64,000 nt of DNA from Takifugu bimaculatus (taxonomy: Eukaryota > Chordata > Actinopteri > Tetraodontiformes > Tetraodontidae). Each line of letters begins with the position of its first letter. The first letter of the stretch is position 1. Both the position numbers and the translations under genes were made by a program. The notes under the pieces were generated by a model, which saw only the letters and a program-made list of their open reading frames with translations, did no database searches and was not told where the DNA came from. Location of the stretch: assembly GCA_004026145.2 (NCBI GenBank), contig CP034992.1:13304782-13368781 (forward strand). Reading direction: 5' to 3'. Positions 1-9,361 of the stretch are shown here, piece by piece.

Positions 1-180
1 ACTTGGTGGGCTTTTGTTGCCTGAGGCATTCACTCAGCAGTGGGTCAGTGGGGGCCATCATCTTGATGTACTCTTGGAGGCTTGTTGTTTCCTCCTGGAC
101 AGTAGTTCGGACACTTACTAGTCCTCGGCCCCCTTCCTTTCGCTTCGTGTACATCATAGCATCAACCACCCAGTCTTCTA
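1..180 (-). pseudogene. Reverse-transcriptase-like retroelement fragment
   Basis: Read on the - strand, this stretch gives an open segment with the motif KEGGRGLVSVRTTVQEETTS followed by a run ending LLSECLRQQKPTK. The 'EGGRGL' block resembles the C-terminal part of non-LTR retrotransposon polyproteins in animals (my recognition, not a search). The piece is cut by the window edge and abuts Gypsy-like sequence at about 180, so it is a fragment in a nested repeat cluster. No intact gene is present. The assignment to a LINE family is tentative. Confidence 0.4.
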
Positions 181-554
181 TTGAAACATTGGAAGGGAGA
201 TCAAGCAGTGGAACATGGCCATTGCACAGCTCTCTTCACTAGTATCGGGACTGGATGGTTTGATTCTTCTTCTCTGAGCCTGGGTCACAATGCAAACCAG
301 ATGAAAAACCAAGTGGCGTGGTGACACTTTCCTGTGTCTTAATTGGCTTGGAAACAACAAAAGGTGATGTAGGAACAGTCGCCCACGCATGACTCCCAGC
401 CAGATCATTGCCAAGAATCATTGAGAAACGTATTGGGGGTAACTCTGGCCAAATATCAACAGAAACAACACCTGCAGCAGTTCACTATTAATTTCCAACA
501 GATGTCATGCCTTGACCAAACCCAACTCCATTCTCTTCATCAGTATACCACCTA
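181..554 (-). pseudogene. Degenerate Gypsy LTR-retrotransposon fragment, part 1
   Basis: The - strand frame contains VSVDIWPELPPIRFSMILG followed by NDLAGSHAWATVP. The ILGNDLAG block is a hallmark of the region just after the protease of fish Gypsy polyproteins. Downstream, the reading switches frame: one frame carries the text up to FSSGLHCDP, the next continues as VCIVTQAQRR, so there is a frameshift as well as an in-frame stop. It is therefore a dead copy. The element is interrupted at a TA by the Tc1-like insertion at 555-906, and its other half resumes at 909. Confidence 0.55.
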
Positions 555-906
555 CAGTGGTGGTCTGTCAAGAGGAGTGGTCAAAGATTCAACCAGAAAC
601 TTGCCAGAAGCTTGTGGATGGCTACCAAAAGCGCCTAATTGAAGTAGAAATGGCCAAGGGACATGTAACCAAATATTAGCATTGCTGTATGTATATTTTT
701 GACCCAGCAGATTTGGTCACACTTTCAGTTTACCCATAATAAAATCATAAAAGAACCAAACTTCATGAATGTTTTTTTGTGACAAAGAAGGATCTGTTCC
801 AATCACTATATCAGAGAAAAATCAGAGTTGTAGAAATAACTGGAAACTCAAGACAGCCATGACATTATGTTCTTTACAAGTGTATGTAAACTTTTGACCA
901 CCACTG
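555..906 (+). mobile_element. Internally deleted Tc1-like DNA transposon
   Basis: The element starts CAGTGGTGGTC and ends GACCACCACTG, and is flanked on both sides by TA (553-554 and 907-908), the target-site duplication expected of Tc1/mariner elements. Inside, 569-679 reads QEEWSKIQPETCQKLVDGYQ and continues through KRLIEV to a TAG stop: this is the C-terminal end of a Tc1-like transposase (known family signature). The left inverted repeat is only about 11 bp before it joins transposase sequence, whereas the right end has a long non-coding stretch. Most of the element, including the catalytic DDE core, is missing. It could not supply its own transposase. Confidence 0.8.
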
Positions 907-908
907 TA

Positions 909-1085
909 TCTGAGACTTTGATGAGAAAGGTAACATTGTGTGCAAAATAAAGGATTGTTTAGCACCGTTTTCATTCAATACCTTGATCGGGACATGCGTA
1001 TTACTACCCGCTAGTGATACCACAGCATTCATGATTGAAAGCCATCTCGACCACCAAAAATTAGAATCTTCTCGAGTAAGTCAAT
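909..1085 (-). pseudogene. Degenerate Gypsy fragment, part 2
   Basis: On the - strand this stretch runs toward the Tc1-like element with a frame ending MLPFSSKSQ. That fits the LPFS-type segment that precedes the ILGNDLAG block in fish Gypsy polyproteins, so it is probably the upstream half of the copy seen at 181-554. The join across the TA of the Tc1-like element is consistent with one Gypsy copy split by a later insertion. Similarity is weak and read by eye only. Confidence 0.35.
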
Positions 1086-1159
1086 GAGATTTTGATCCAC
1101 TCAATCAGTTTTTTCAGACACTATACAAAGCATAGCCAGAGCATGTACTGCCGTGTGGT

Positions 1160-2911
1160 GCTTTATTTTACCGTGCAGTAAAGGATCTTCTCATAGCTTC
1201 AGATCATGGACTGGTCTCTATGCTGGTTCTGCTGGACCCCAGTGCTGCTTTTGACACAGTTGATCACAGCATCCTGTTACATAGACTGGAACATGTGATT
1301 GGGATTTAAAGGGACAGCACTAGACTGGTTTAGATCATATTTATCTGATAGATACCAGTTTGCTCATGTCCATGGTGTTCCCTCCTCATACAGTAGGGTT
1401 AGCCATGGGGTTCCTTAAGGTTCTGTACTTGGACCAATCCTCTTCACCTTGTACATGCTTCCCTTAGGGAACATTATTCGGCAGCATGGGATAAATTTTC
1501 ATTGTTATGCTGATGACACTCAGCTTTATTTATCCATGAAACCAGAGGAGACAGAGAAGTTAGTGAAGCTCCACACCTGTCTTAAAGACATAAAGTCCTG
1601 GATGTCTTCAAATTTCCTCCTCCTTAACTCAGGAAAAACTGAGGTCATGGTGTTTGGTCCTGAACCTCTCAGGGATAGATTAGATCATATGATCACTCTA
1701 GATGGTATATCATTAACATCTAGTCTCTCTGTGAGGAATCTAGGAGTAACTTTTGATCAAAATCTCTCCTTCAACTCACACATTAAATTAGTCTCTAGAA
1801 GTGCCTTTTTTTTTTACCTGAGGAACATCACAAAGATCAGGAAGCTACTGACACGGCATGATGCTGAAAAGTTAATTCATGCTTTTGTTACTTCCAGGCT
1901 GGACTATTGTAATTCTTTATTATCAGGGTGTCCAAACAACTCTTTAAGAAGCCTCCAGTTGATCCAAAATGCTGCAGCCAGAGTTCTGACAGGTATTGAC
2001 AAAAGAGATCACATAACTCCTGTAATGGTGTCGCTTCATTGGCTAAATTTAGAATAATTTTTAAAACCCTTCTTTTGACCTACAAGGTCCTCAGAGGCCT
2101 AGCTCCATCCTACCAGGAGGAGCTAGTGATACCTTATCAGCCCAATAGACCGCTCCGCTCTCAGAATGCTGGTCTACTTGTGGTTCCCAGAGTAGGCCCC
2201 CCTGCTATGGAACCAGCTCCCTGTCCAGGTACGGGAGGCTGACTCCATCGCTACTTTTAAGATCAAACTTAAAACCTACCTCTTTGAAAAAGCTTATTGT
2301 TGTTAATTCTGTACTTCCAGTTACTATCATAGATAGTAGACAAATGTCATAGACATGCTGTTATAGGCCAAGGCTGCCGGGGTCCGGAAACATGATCACC
2401 TGACAGGCCTCTGTCACCCCACTGGGTCATGGTTTCCTCTCCTCTCCTTTCCTCTCCTTTCCTCCTCCTCATCAAGCAGACTAGTTATGATGATTCCTGT
2501 GTAGTTTTTCTGCTTCCCCCCCCTCTATTTATTTACAGGTATCGCTGCCTTTGGAGCTGCATGACGACCTCCGGCCCCACTGACCCATTGTATAGTGTAT
2601 TTTTGTGTGTGTTTCTGTGCTCTGTGCCTCTCCTCTCCTCTCCTCTCCCTTCCCTCTCCTTCTCTCTCCTTCTCCTTCTCCTTCTCCCTCTCCCTCTCCT
2701 CTCCTCTCTCTGTACCCAGCCGGCCATCAGCAGGAGGGTCCCCCTACATGAGCCTGGTCCTGCTCAAGGTTTCTTCCTGTTAAAGGGGAGTTTTTCCTTG
2801 CCACTTTTGCTTGTCTGGGGTTAGGCCCTGGGATTCTGGAGACCGCCTTGAAACAATTTTGATTGTATAAGACGCTATATAAATAAAGATTGATTTGATA
2901 TGATTTGATTT
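1160..2911 (+). mobile_element. 5'-truncated L2-type LINE
   Basis: The reverse-transcriptase part begins at about 1175 with DLLIASDHGLVSMLVLLD, followed by the SAAFDTVDH block. It includes the catalytic YADD box (CYADDTQLYLS, near 1505), and continues through VRNLGVTFD, FYLRNITKIRKLL, DYCNSLLSGCP and LQLIQNAAARVLTG. These are signatures of L2/CR1-type fish LINEs. The frame is broken by stops before the YADD box and a frameshift near 2045. The 3' end is diagnostic: GAGTTTTTCCTTGCCACTTT, then CGCTATATAAATAAAGATTG, then TGATTTGAT-type repeats to about 2911. A 300-bp TCTCC-rich pyrimidine tract at 2420-2715 lies in its 3' UTR. The endonuclease and ORF1 are absent. Confidence 0.85.
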
Positions 2912-4827
2912 GACACTGACCTTTCCAGTTGCCCTCAACATGAAAATAGTGATACACCCTTGATCCTCCTTGGTGCTCTGTTGATGCAGACTTAGGAGGA
3001 AGACTAGTCCTCACCATTGTGAACATCACTATTATCCACTGCTTTATATTCCACTTAGGGTGCCTTACCAAACCAACCTTCAGTGCAAGCACAAAATCAT
3101 CTGCCATTATACACTGTAGTATTGACAGACCCTCCAAATCTCAACTTCTTTGCATCTGCAAAATGCTCAAACAGGATGAAAAAAATGCCTGTTTCACGTT
3201 CATTTAATATTTGCAGCAAAATTTAAGGGTCAACAGATCATATTTGCAAGTCTCAGAGCCATTAGATGTAGATCTTTCCCACTGCATCCTAGACCTCAAT
3301 GCCAATAGAAAACAGTGTTCACCAAAATATGCACTGAGGCAATGACAAACCTTGTGTCCGAAAATGTCCTCACCTGACTAAAGACTAAAAGCTCTTAGTA
3401 GAGCTCAGCCCTTGTCTTTGTGTATTACTAGTGGTGTTTGTTTATGCACTGAGAGCCTGAAAGCCCAGCAATACAACCACAAAGTGGCAACTCCATTGCA
3501 GCAGCGGATGTACCCCCATGTGACGACTCTTCCTGCGATTTTCTCACCATACTGGTCACAAAAATAACAAATGGAGAAATCTTAATCACAGAGTGCATAA
3601 AACAGTAACACCATTTTATGATTAGCACACAAATACATAATCACGACACAGAAATTGTCTGACAAATCCACACAGGGACGGTCCCAAAATGGATGCATGT
3701 TTAAACAAAGTTACTTCCATTAAATAAAACAACTAAATGAGACAAACCAGATTAAGTGACGCAACTAGCTATTTACATTATTCTGTAAGCATGTGTTGGT
3801 CAGATTTAGTTTTACTTTGTTCCCCTGCCTTGTTTTTTATTTTTACTTTTTTGTGCTCATTTCCCTCATCTGTGCAGGCTGGGTGTGGCAGGCAGATTTC
3901 TCTAACCCCTCCTCTTGAGTTCCTTGCCTGCTGCTCGTCAGCTCATCGGGAGCAGCTGTATTTATCTCCAGCTCATCCTCTCGTGCTCTACCAGTTCGTT
4001 GTGTAAACGTCAAGTTGTAATTGTGTACTGGCTGCTCATTCTTAATGTGAGAAGCTAGTGTTTAGATTTTTGTTTCTCTGATTGCCTTTGTTTTTGTTTC
4101 AGCAGCCACACTCATACTGGTTTCCTGGGGACAGGCTGCTCACATTTGGTCTACACCTGCAAGTTTTGCTTGGTGCTCTTTTTGTTTCGAATAACCCTTT
4201 TTTGGGAAAGAACTTTTCTGGTCATGGTCTGCATTGTGGGCCTAATGGGCATTATGGGCCTCCTGTTGGGCTTCTGCCTTAACACATTTATCATTTATGC
4301 AAAGAGTGTGTGAGTGTAAACTACACGTGTGGAATACCAAATGTGTATCAGACAGAGAAGCATAACTACACTGAATCAGTGAGCCATGTCCTTTGTGAAG
4401 AAAAGTAGAGAGACTGCTGAGGCTTAAGTAACTTACTGGTAAGCTCGCAGGGCCCAGGTGTGCAGACAGGTAGGGAGGAGCATGACAATGGCACTCACAC
4501 ACCTAATAATTGAAATATGTTCAACTAAAGATAAAAATAAATCACTGTAGGCCTTTTTGTTTGGGCTTTTTAAAGGCCAAACAGAAAAAAAGAAAGAAAG
4601 AAATAGTATTTCCGGATCACACAAGTCCACTATACAGTGTTCTCACAAAGATCTAAATACTATCACTGATGTATTAAATGAAGAACTTTGTATCTGTTTG
4701 GTTTTAATCCAAATAGATATAGAAATAGATAAATTATTTCTCAGTATCCAAAAGTCTTGTTTGACCTTTAATCCTACTCCTAAAATTGAAATAGAATATT
4801 TAAATGTATTTCCTTGGCATATTTACG
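2912..4827. other. No gene seen; possible LTR-like debris
   Basis: No convincing coding sequence. A stretch from about 3735 to 4250 has a composition and motifs that recall a degraded LTR (CTGTATTTATCTCC, CTACCAGTTCGTTGTG), but no matching terminal pair or target duplication was found. The remainder is unassigned, though its position between repeats suggests old transposon remains. Confidence 0.3.
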
Positions 4828-4835
4828 GTGGCCGA

Positions 4836-5946
4836 GAGGTGCAAAACACTTTAACAATCGGATGAAACAAATTTACGGATGAAACAAATTTACAAATGAC
4901 GAAACACTTTAACAAGCGGCTGAAACAAATTTACAAATGACGAAACACTTTTACAAGCGGCTGAAACAAATTTACAAGTAACGAAACACTTTTACAAGCG
5001 GCTGAAACAAATTCACAAGTAACGAAACACTTTAACAAGCGGCGGAAACAAATTTACAAGTAACATTTTCTACCGGAAAGGGAATTACCGACCCTTGGTA
5101 CGTTTGGGCCAATGGATGCGTTCCGTCGGTACAGTTGGGCCAATGGATGCGTTCCGTCGGTACAGTTGGTAATACCCTTTCCGTCAGAAAAAGCAGCCGG
5201 CAGAAAACAAAATTACAAGTTACTTTTCTTACGGAAAGGGTATTACCAACTTACTCTTTCAGCCGGAAAGGGAATTACCATCCATTGAATCGAAAGCGGG
5301 TAAGGACTTCATCGTGACGCAGGATGGACGACATGCAAGTGGCCTTTTGCCCGTTTTGTGGCAAACATTTGAGCAGGTTGACGCCGATTTGTGGTTTCTG
5401 TGGTCGGTCTTTGGCGTTTTTAAATGCCGCAGCACAGACTGAAGAACCAGCCGTACTGGGGGACGTCTCAACAGCCTGTTAATGCTAAGCAAAGTAAGTG
5501 TAGCATAGCCGTCGCTATCTGAAGTACGTACAACGTGAATCAGCTGTACCATTGGTTAGCGGCTGCTAACTTTCTAACTGAAGAAAAGAAGGACATTGTG
5601 GCAGACTACGTCCGATGGTATGTTATTGACCGCAACTCATCTGTAATTGATAGGTAAGTTAAATTTTCATTTGTGTTTTGTCGTTCCACCCACCCCCCAC
5701 CCCCAAAAAATGAAATTTGCTTGAAATGTCTCATGGCATGTTACAACTACAACTATGATGTTACAACTGCTAGCCTATATGATGTCTGTCTCTCCATTCT
5801 CTGCCTTATGCTAATCTATAAATACTCAATATAACAAACAAATATAACCTTATAAACTTATAAAATATATAAACTTAAGATAATACAATTTAGATAGTTT
5901 AATTGGTTGTTGCTGTTGGCACTACACAGCAGTGAAAGTGTTTGTG
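4836..5946 (+). repeat. Left arm of the 3.5-kb inverted repeat
   Basis: Matches the reverse complement of 7303-8331. It starts with four to five 46-bp-type units (4838-5065), then a 34-bp unit repeated twice (TTGGGCCAATGGATGCGTTC, about 5101-5168), then CCGGAAAGGGAATTACC and GGTAATACCCTTTCCG palindromic segments, then the zinc-ribbon exon. Homology to the right arm stops at about 5946, just before a splice acceptor at 5957-5958. It has one more 46-bp unit than the right arm. Confidence 0.85.
5324..5653 (+). pseudogene. Zinc-ribbon exon pair in the left arm
   Basis: From ATG 5324 the frame reads MDDMQVAFCPFCGKHLSRL followed by CGFCGRSLAFLNAAA: two C-x2-C knuckles, a zinc-ribbon layout. A donor GTAAGT follows at 5494, although the frame meets TAA just before it. 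A second exon ends at 5653 with NVNQLYHWLAAANFLTEEKK, then DIVADYVRWYVIDRNSSVID, and a GTAAGT donor (GATAG|gtaagtt, phase 2). It splices in frame to the HECT-type exon at 5959. Exon phase and content fit a real N-terminal module of a transposon-borne gene. The stop in the first exon occurs in both arms, so either the true splice skips it or the module is dead. Confidence 0.6.
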
Positions 5947-5958
5947 TTCACTTTGTAG

Positions 5959-6056
5959 ATTCAAAGATGGCTTTTCAGCCCTTCAGTTTCTGACAGCACT
6001 ACAGCGACACCCTTCTTTGCTGACCCCAGTTCTGTGCCATTCTGAAAAGCGACTAA
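5959..6056 (+). pseudogene. HECT-type protein fragment, middle exon
   Basis: The acceptor TGTAG is at 5954-5958 and the exon opens (completing AG|A) RFKDGFSALQFLTALQRHPS, continuing LLTPVLCHSEKRL. This recalls the segment upstream of the catalytic lobe in the many G2E3-like HECT genes of fish (recognised by eye). The reading frame continues for a few codons into a stop at 6068-6070, because at 6057 the sequence jumps to integrase-like coding in another frame: an internal deletion junction. Confidence 0.5.
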
Positions 6057-6330
6057 AACCAGAGGATTGAGTCCTGGTGGTCCATATTCAGAAAGGGGAG
6101 GTAAATGGCCTTCATCAAGTAATTTGCCTTTTATTTCACTCATTCACTTATACATATGTATATGCTTAAAATGATCATTTATTTTACCAATTTCCATAGG
6201 AGTCAGTTCTGGATGGAGCTATTTGCAGACCTTAGAGATGCCGGATACTTCAACGGGAGTCATGAGCATCAGTGTTTGCTGAGATACTGCTTTGGTGATG
6301 TCATTCAGAAGGACTTGGATGAGTTGTTGG
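6057..6330 (+). pseudogene. Integrase-like fragment (two spliced exons)
   Basis: At 6057-6100 the frame reads NQRIESWWSIFRKGR with a donor GTAAAT at 6101; the acceptor TAG ends at 6199 and the next exon gives SQFWMELFADLRDAGYFNGS, then HEHQCLLRYCFGDVIQKDLDEL. The splice keeps the frame (AG|G). NQRIE-WW and the following block are characteristic of the integrase-core family that is abundant in fish transposons, near its last catalytic acidic residue. The catalytic D-x-D part upstream is missing and after DEL the frame is lost as sequence passes to a HECT lobe. Confidence 0.6.
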
Positions 6331-6339
6331 ATTGTGGAA

Positions 6340-6567
6340 CAGCCACAGGATCCGGAAGAAGTTTTGATGTTTGCCACAGGGCTGACATCACTCCCTCCTT
6401 CTGGGTTGGAACTGTTGCCAAAAATTGAGTTCCTGGATGGCTCTCCATTCCCAATGTCAAATACTTGTTCTAACTTGTTGAAATTACCAATCCTGGATTC
6501 CTACAGTGTGTTTAAGGCACAAATGGACTTTGGAATTCAAAATAGTCCAGGATTTGGCTGTTTATGA
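6340..6567 (+). pseudogene. HECT ubiquitin-ligase C-lobe fragment
   Basis: The frame ending at the TGA 6565-6567 reads DPEEVLMFATGLTSLPPSGL, then PKIEFLDG, FPMSNTCSNLLKLPIL, and FKAQMDFGIQNSPGFGCL. This is the C-lobe of a HECT E3 ligase: NTC-N-L carries the catalytic cysteine (codon at about 6466), and the FG-NSPGFG end with a final hydrophobic tail is typical. HECT enzymes take ubiquitin onto this cysteine before passing it to substrate. The N-lobe, where E2 enzymes dock, is absent, so the piece cannot act alone. The cysteine and C-terminus are intact. Confidence 0.75.
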
Positions 6568-6935
6568 GCCATATTGGATTCAAATGTTTATTGTTATGCC
6601 GTTGTCATTGGTGCACCTAAAGGTGCAGTTCCAAGTGTTTTGATGTTAAAGTAAGAGGCTGTTAAGTGATGTTAAAGATGTGTTTTGTTGCAAGTGTTTG
6701 ATGTTAAAGTAAGAGGCTGTTTTGTTTTATTTGGGGGGGGTTCATCATTCTGAAACTGTTTTCTGTTCATGAAACAGTAGTGCACGATTTTATCTATTAA
6801 AAAAAAAAAAAAGGGAATCCATGCTCATTACTACGCATTATGTTTATTCATATTTCCCACTTTAAAATAATGATGCTGCGGGTGACAAATTAAGACACTT
6901 TGTGTACAAGTTACACCTTTATAATGTCTTTTCAA

Positions 6936-7300
6936 TCATAGCTGAGTAATTTCTTTTAGTTTCAGATACAGCTCAGTTGCAGACTGCCAGTACTCTGCCT
7001 TCTGTAACTGATTGCTCTGCATGGTCAAGTCCAGGTACTCCTGCATGTTTGCATCCCCACATGGAGCTCTTGTCAGGGGAGCCTCAGGAAAAGCATCCAG
7101 TTGAGTCTGTTCGATTTGAAATCCACAGTCTCTGGAGTCAAACCTATGTTACACAGAAGATATTATTATATTTATTTGAAAAACAAAATTACTGCAGACA
7201 ATCTACCATCAAATATTACCGGTGTGGTAAGTAGTAGAGCTCATTGGGCACTCCTCCTGGACATGATGCTGTTTTGGAGGGCTGCAGCATTTTGGATCAA
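6936..7300 (-). pseudogene. Integrase-like C-terminal exons
   Basis: On the - strand an exon (about 7300 to 7220) reads CPGGVPNELYYLPH with a donor GTAATA (7219-7218). The acceptor ATAG lies at 7147-7144, and the final exon 7143-6936 gives FDSRDCGFQIEQTQLDAF, PLTRAPCGDANMQEYLDL and AEYWQSATELYLKLKEITQL, ending at TGA. The splice is in frame. This matches the C-terminal tail of the same integrase-core family as 6057-6330 but lies in the opposite orientation. Hence the right-hand gene of the parent element probably ran leftward from the right arm. Confidence 0.6.
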
Positions 7301-7302
7301 CA

Positions 7303-8331
7303 AACACTTTCACTGCTGTGTAGTGCCAACAGCAACAACCAATTAAACTATCTAAATTGTATTATCTTAAGTTTATATATTTTATAAGTTTATAAGGTTA
7401 TATTTGTTTGTTATATTGAGTATTTATAGATTAGCATAAGGCAGAGAATGGAGAGACAGACATCATATAGGCTAGCAGTTGTAACATCATAGTTGTAGTT
7501 GTAACATGCCATGAGACATTTCAAGCAAATTTCATTTTTTGGGGGTGGGTGGAACGACAAAACACAAATGAAAATTTAACTTACCTGTCAATTACAGATG
7601 AGTTGCGGTCAATAACATACCATCGGACGTAGTCTGCCACAATGTCCTTCTTTTCTTCAGTTAGAAAGTTAGCAGCCGCTAACCAATGGTACAGCTGATT
7701 CACGTTGTACGTACTTCAGATAGCGACGGCTATGCTACACTTACTTTGCTTAGCATTAACAGGCTGTTGAGACGTCCCCCAGTACGGCTGGTTCTTCAGT
7801 CTGTGCTGCGGCATTTAAAAACGCCAAAGACCGACCACAGAAACCACAAATCGGCGTCAACCTGCTCAAATGTTTGCCACAAAACGGGCAAAAGGCCACT
7901 TGCATGTCGTCCATCCTGCGTCACGATGAAGTCCTTACCCGCTTTCGATTCAATGGATGGTAATTCCCTTTCCGGCTGAAAGAGTAAGTTGGTAATACCC
8001 TTTCCGTAAGAAAAGTAACTTGTAATTTTGTTTTCTGCCGGCTGCTTTTTCTGACGGAAAGGGTATTACCAACTGTACCGACGGAACGCATCCATTGGCC
8101 CAACTGTACCGACGGAACGCATCCATTGGCCCAAACGTACCAAGGGTCGGTAATTCCCTTTCCGGTAGAAAATGTTACTTGTAAATTTGTTTCCGCCGCT
8201 TGTTAAAGTGTTTCGTTACTTGTGAATTTGTTTCAGCCACTTGTAAAAGTGTTTCGTTACTTGTAAATTTGTTTCAGCCGCTTGTTAAAGTGTTTCGTCA
8301 TTTGTAAATTTGTTTCATCCGTAAATTTTCT
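7303..8331 (-). repeat. Right arm of the 3.5-kb inverted repeat
   Basis: Inverted partner of 4836-5946. The visible differences are few: one fewer 46-bp unit, and single-base changes such as GATAG versus GACAG before the splice donor. The outer end stops at TTTACGGATGAAAC (near 8325), so the terminal ACGGTGGCC sequence seen on the left is missing. Inward of 7303 the sequence continues as an integrase-like exon on the - strand. Confidence 0.85.
7585..7914 (-). pseudogene. Zinc-ribbon exon pair in the right arm
   Basis: Mirror copy of the left-arm module: ATG at 7914-7912, the two C-x2-C knuckles, the internal GTAAGT donor, and the second exon ending GACAG|gtaagt at 7585. It points toward the centre on the - strand, where the integrase-like exons lie. 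The predicted peptides match those of the left arm. Confidence 0.6.
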
Positions 8332-8928
8332 TTTTTCTAGAAACCTCATATTTGGCAAATAATAAAAAAAATAGCCCAAGACATTGGAATACTGGGGAAA
8401 AAAAGTCACCTGATCGGCTCTGACATTGCCATTATATTATATTATGCAATGTCTATCCATGTATAAACTACTGTAATTTCACCTGGGCCAGCACTTTCCA
8501 AGCTAGACTAAACTCCATATAACATCTTCATAAAAGAGCAATAATAATGTGTGCTCATCAAAGACCATTATTTCTAGTGTTTATCAAATGAATCATCTTG
8601 GATTAGTCTACTCTGGTCCTCCAATAAAAAATCCTCCCATCATCCTTTCATAATACATTTGCATACAACTATCAATCCCATACCTATTCCACACATAGCT
8701 CTTGCCACCTTTGACCCATTTATTATTGTACTTCCCTATCAGTTCTTTAAACTTTATTGGGGGCCAGAATATGGATGCTATTACCTGTAGATTTATTTAG
8801 CTTATCTTCACAGCAATTTAGAAGTGCACTAAAGTCACGGAAAGTCATGATCTGAGGCTTTTTCAGCACACACAGGCAGCACAAACCTTGTGTCAAAGTA
8901 AGACAGTATACATGCCTCAGGAAAGGAA
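8332..8928. other. Flank between the palindrome and the duplication
   Basis: AT-rich single-copy-looking DNA. No coding sequence or recognisable repeat was seen. Confidence 0.4.
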
Positions 8929-9361
8929 GTGTTACTTCTGCCTTCTGAGCTACATTTGATTTTTAAAAGAAAGTAGCAACAAACCTTTAAAAACCTGAAA
9001 AAAATCATCAATCAATAATCTATAAGAATCTACAAAAGTTATACCGGTGCTTAGAAAGTGAGTATGAAAGTAAAAGCTGCAAATAGGTTAATGATAAGGA
9101 TATGATGCACAGCTTTTTTTTTTTTTTTTTTAACCAGTCGTTGTCAGCATGTGTTACTTCTGCCTTCTGAGCTACATTTGATTTTTAAAAGAAAGTAGCA
9201 ACAAACCTTTAAAAACCTGAAAAAAATCATCAATCAATAATCTATAAGAATCTACAAAAGTTATACCGGTGCTTAGAAAGTGAGTATGAAAGTAAAAGCT
9301 GCAAATAGGTTAATGATAAGGGTATGATGCACAGCTTTTTTTTTTTTTTTTAACCAGTCAT
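8929..9361. repeat. 222-bp tandem duplication, two copies
   Basis: The block starting GTGTTACTTCTGCCTTCTGA occurs at 8929 and again at 9151, a period of 222 bp. The copies are almost identical up to the poly-T run and TAACCAGTC; the visible changes are GATAAGGATATG versus GATAAGGGTATG, the length of the poly-T run, and CGTTGTC versus CATCGTC. The second copy ends about 10 bp before the first possible ATG of the adenosine receptor, so it probably supplies its 5' UTR or core promoter. Confidence 0.9.

Larger units (their letters stand above)
4828..8331. mobile_element. Palindromic transposon with HECT and integrase pieces
   Basis: A 3.5-kb element built as a giant inverted repeat: left arm about 4836-5946, right arm about 7303-8331, enclosing a 1.35-kb unique centre. 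The 418 bp at 5135-5552 and 7686-8103 give identical translations in two frames on opposite strands, so the arms are nearly identical. The outer ends consist of about 46-bp tandem units (GAAACACTTTAACAAGCGG / GAAACAAATTTACAA). The left end also has ACGGTGGCCGAGAGGTGCAA, absent from the right end, so the right terminus looks truncated and no target duplication could be fixed. Both arms carry an inward-facing exon pair. The centre carries HECT-ligase and integrase-like pieces. I infer an internally deleted copy of a larger DNA transposon. I cannot name the superfamily with certainty. Confidence 0.75.

Noticed and set aside
5135..5552. Open frames of 60 and 97 codons, repeated identically at 7686-8103
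   Set aside because: They are out-of-frame or antisense shadows within the inverted arms. The coding-like signal there is the zinc-ribbon exon on the inward strand.
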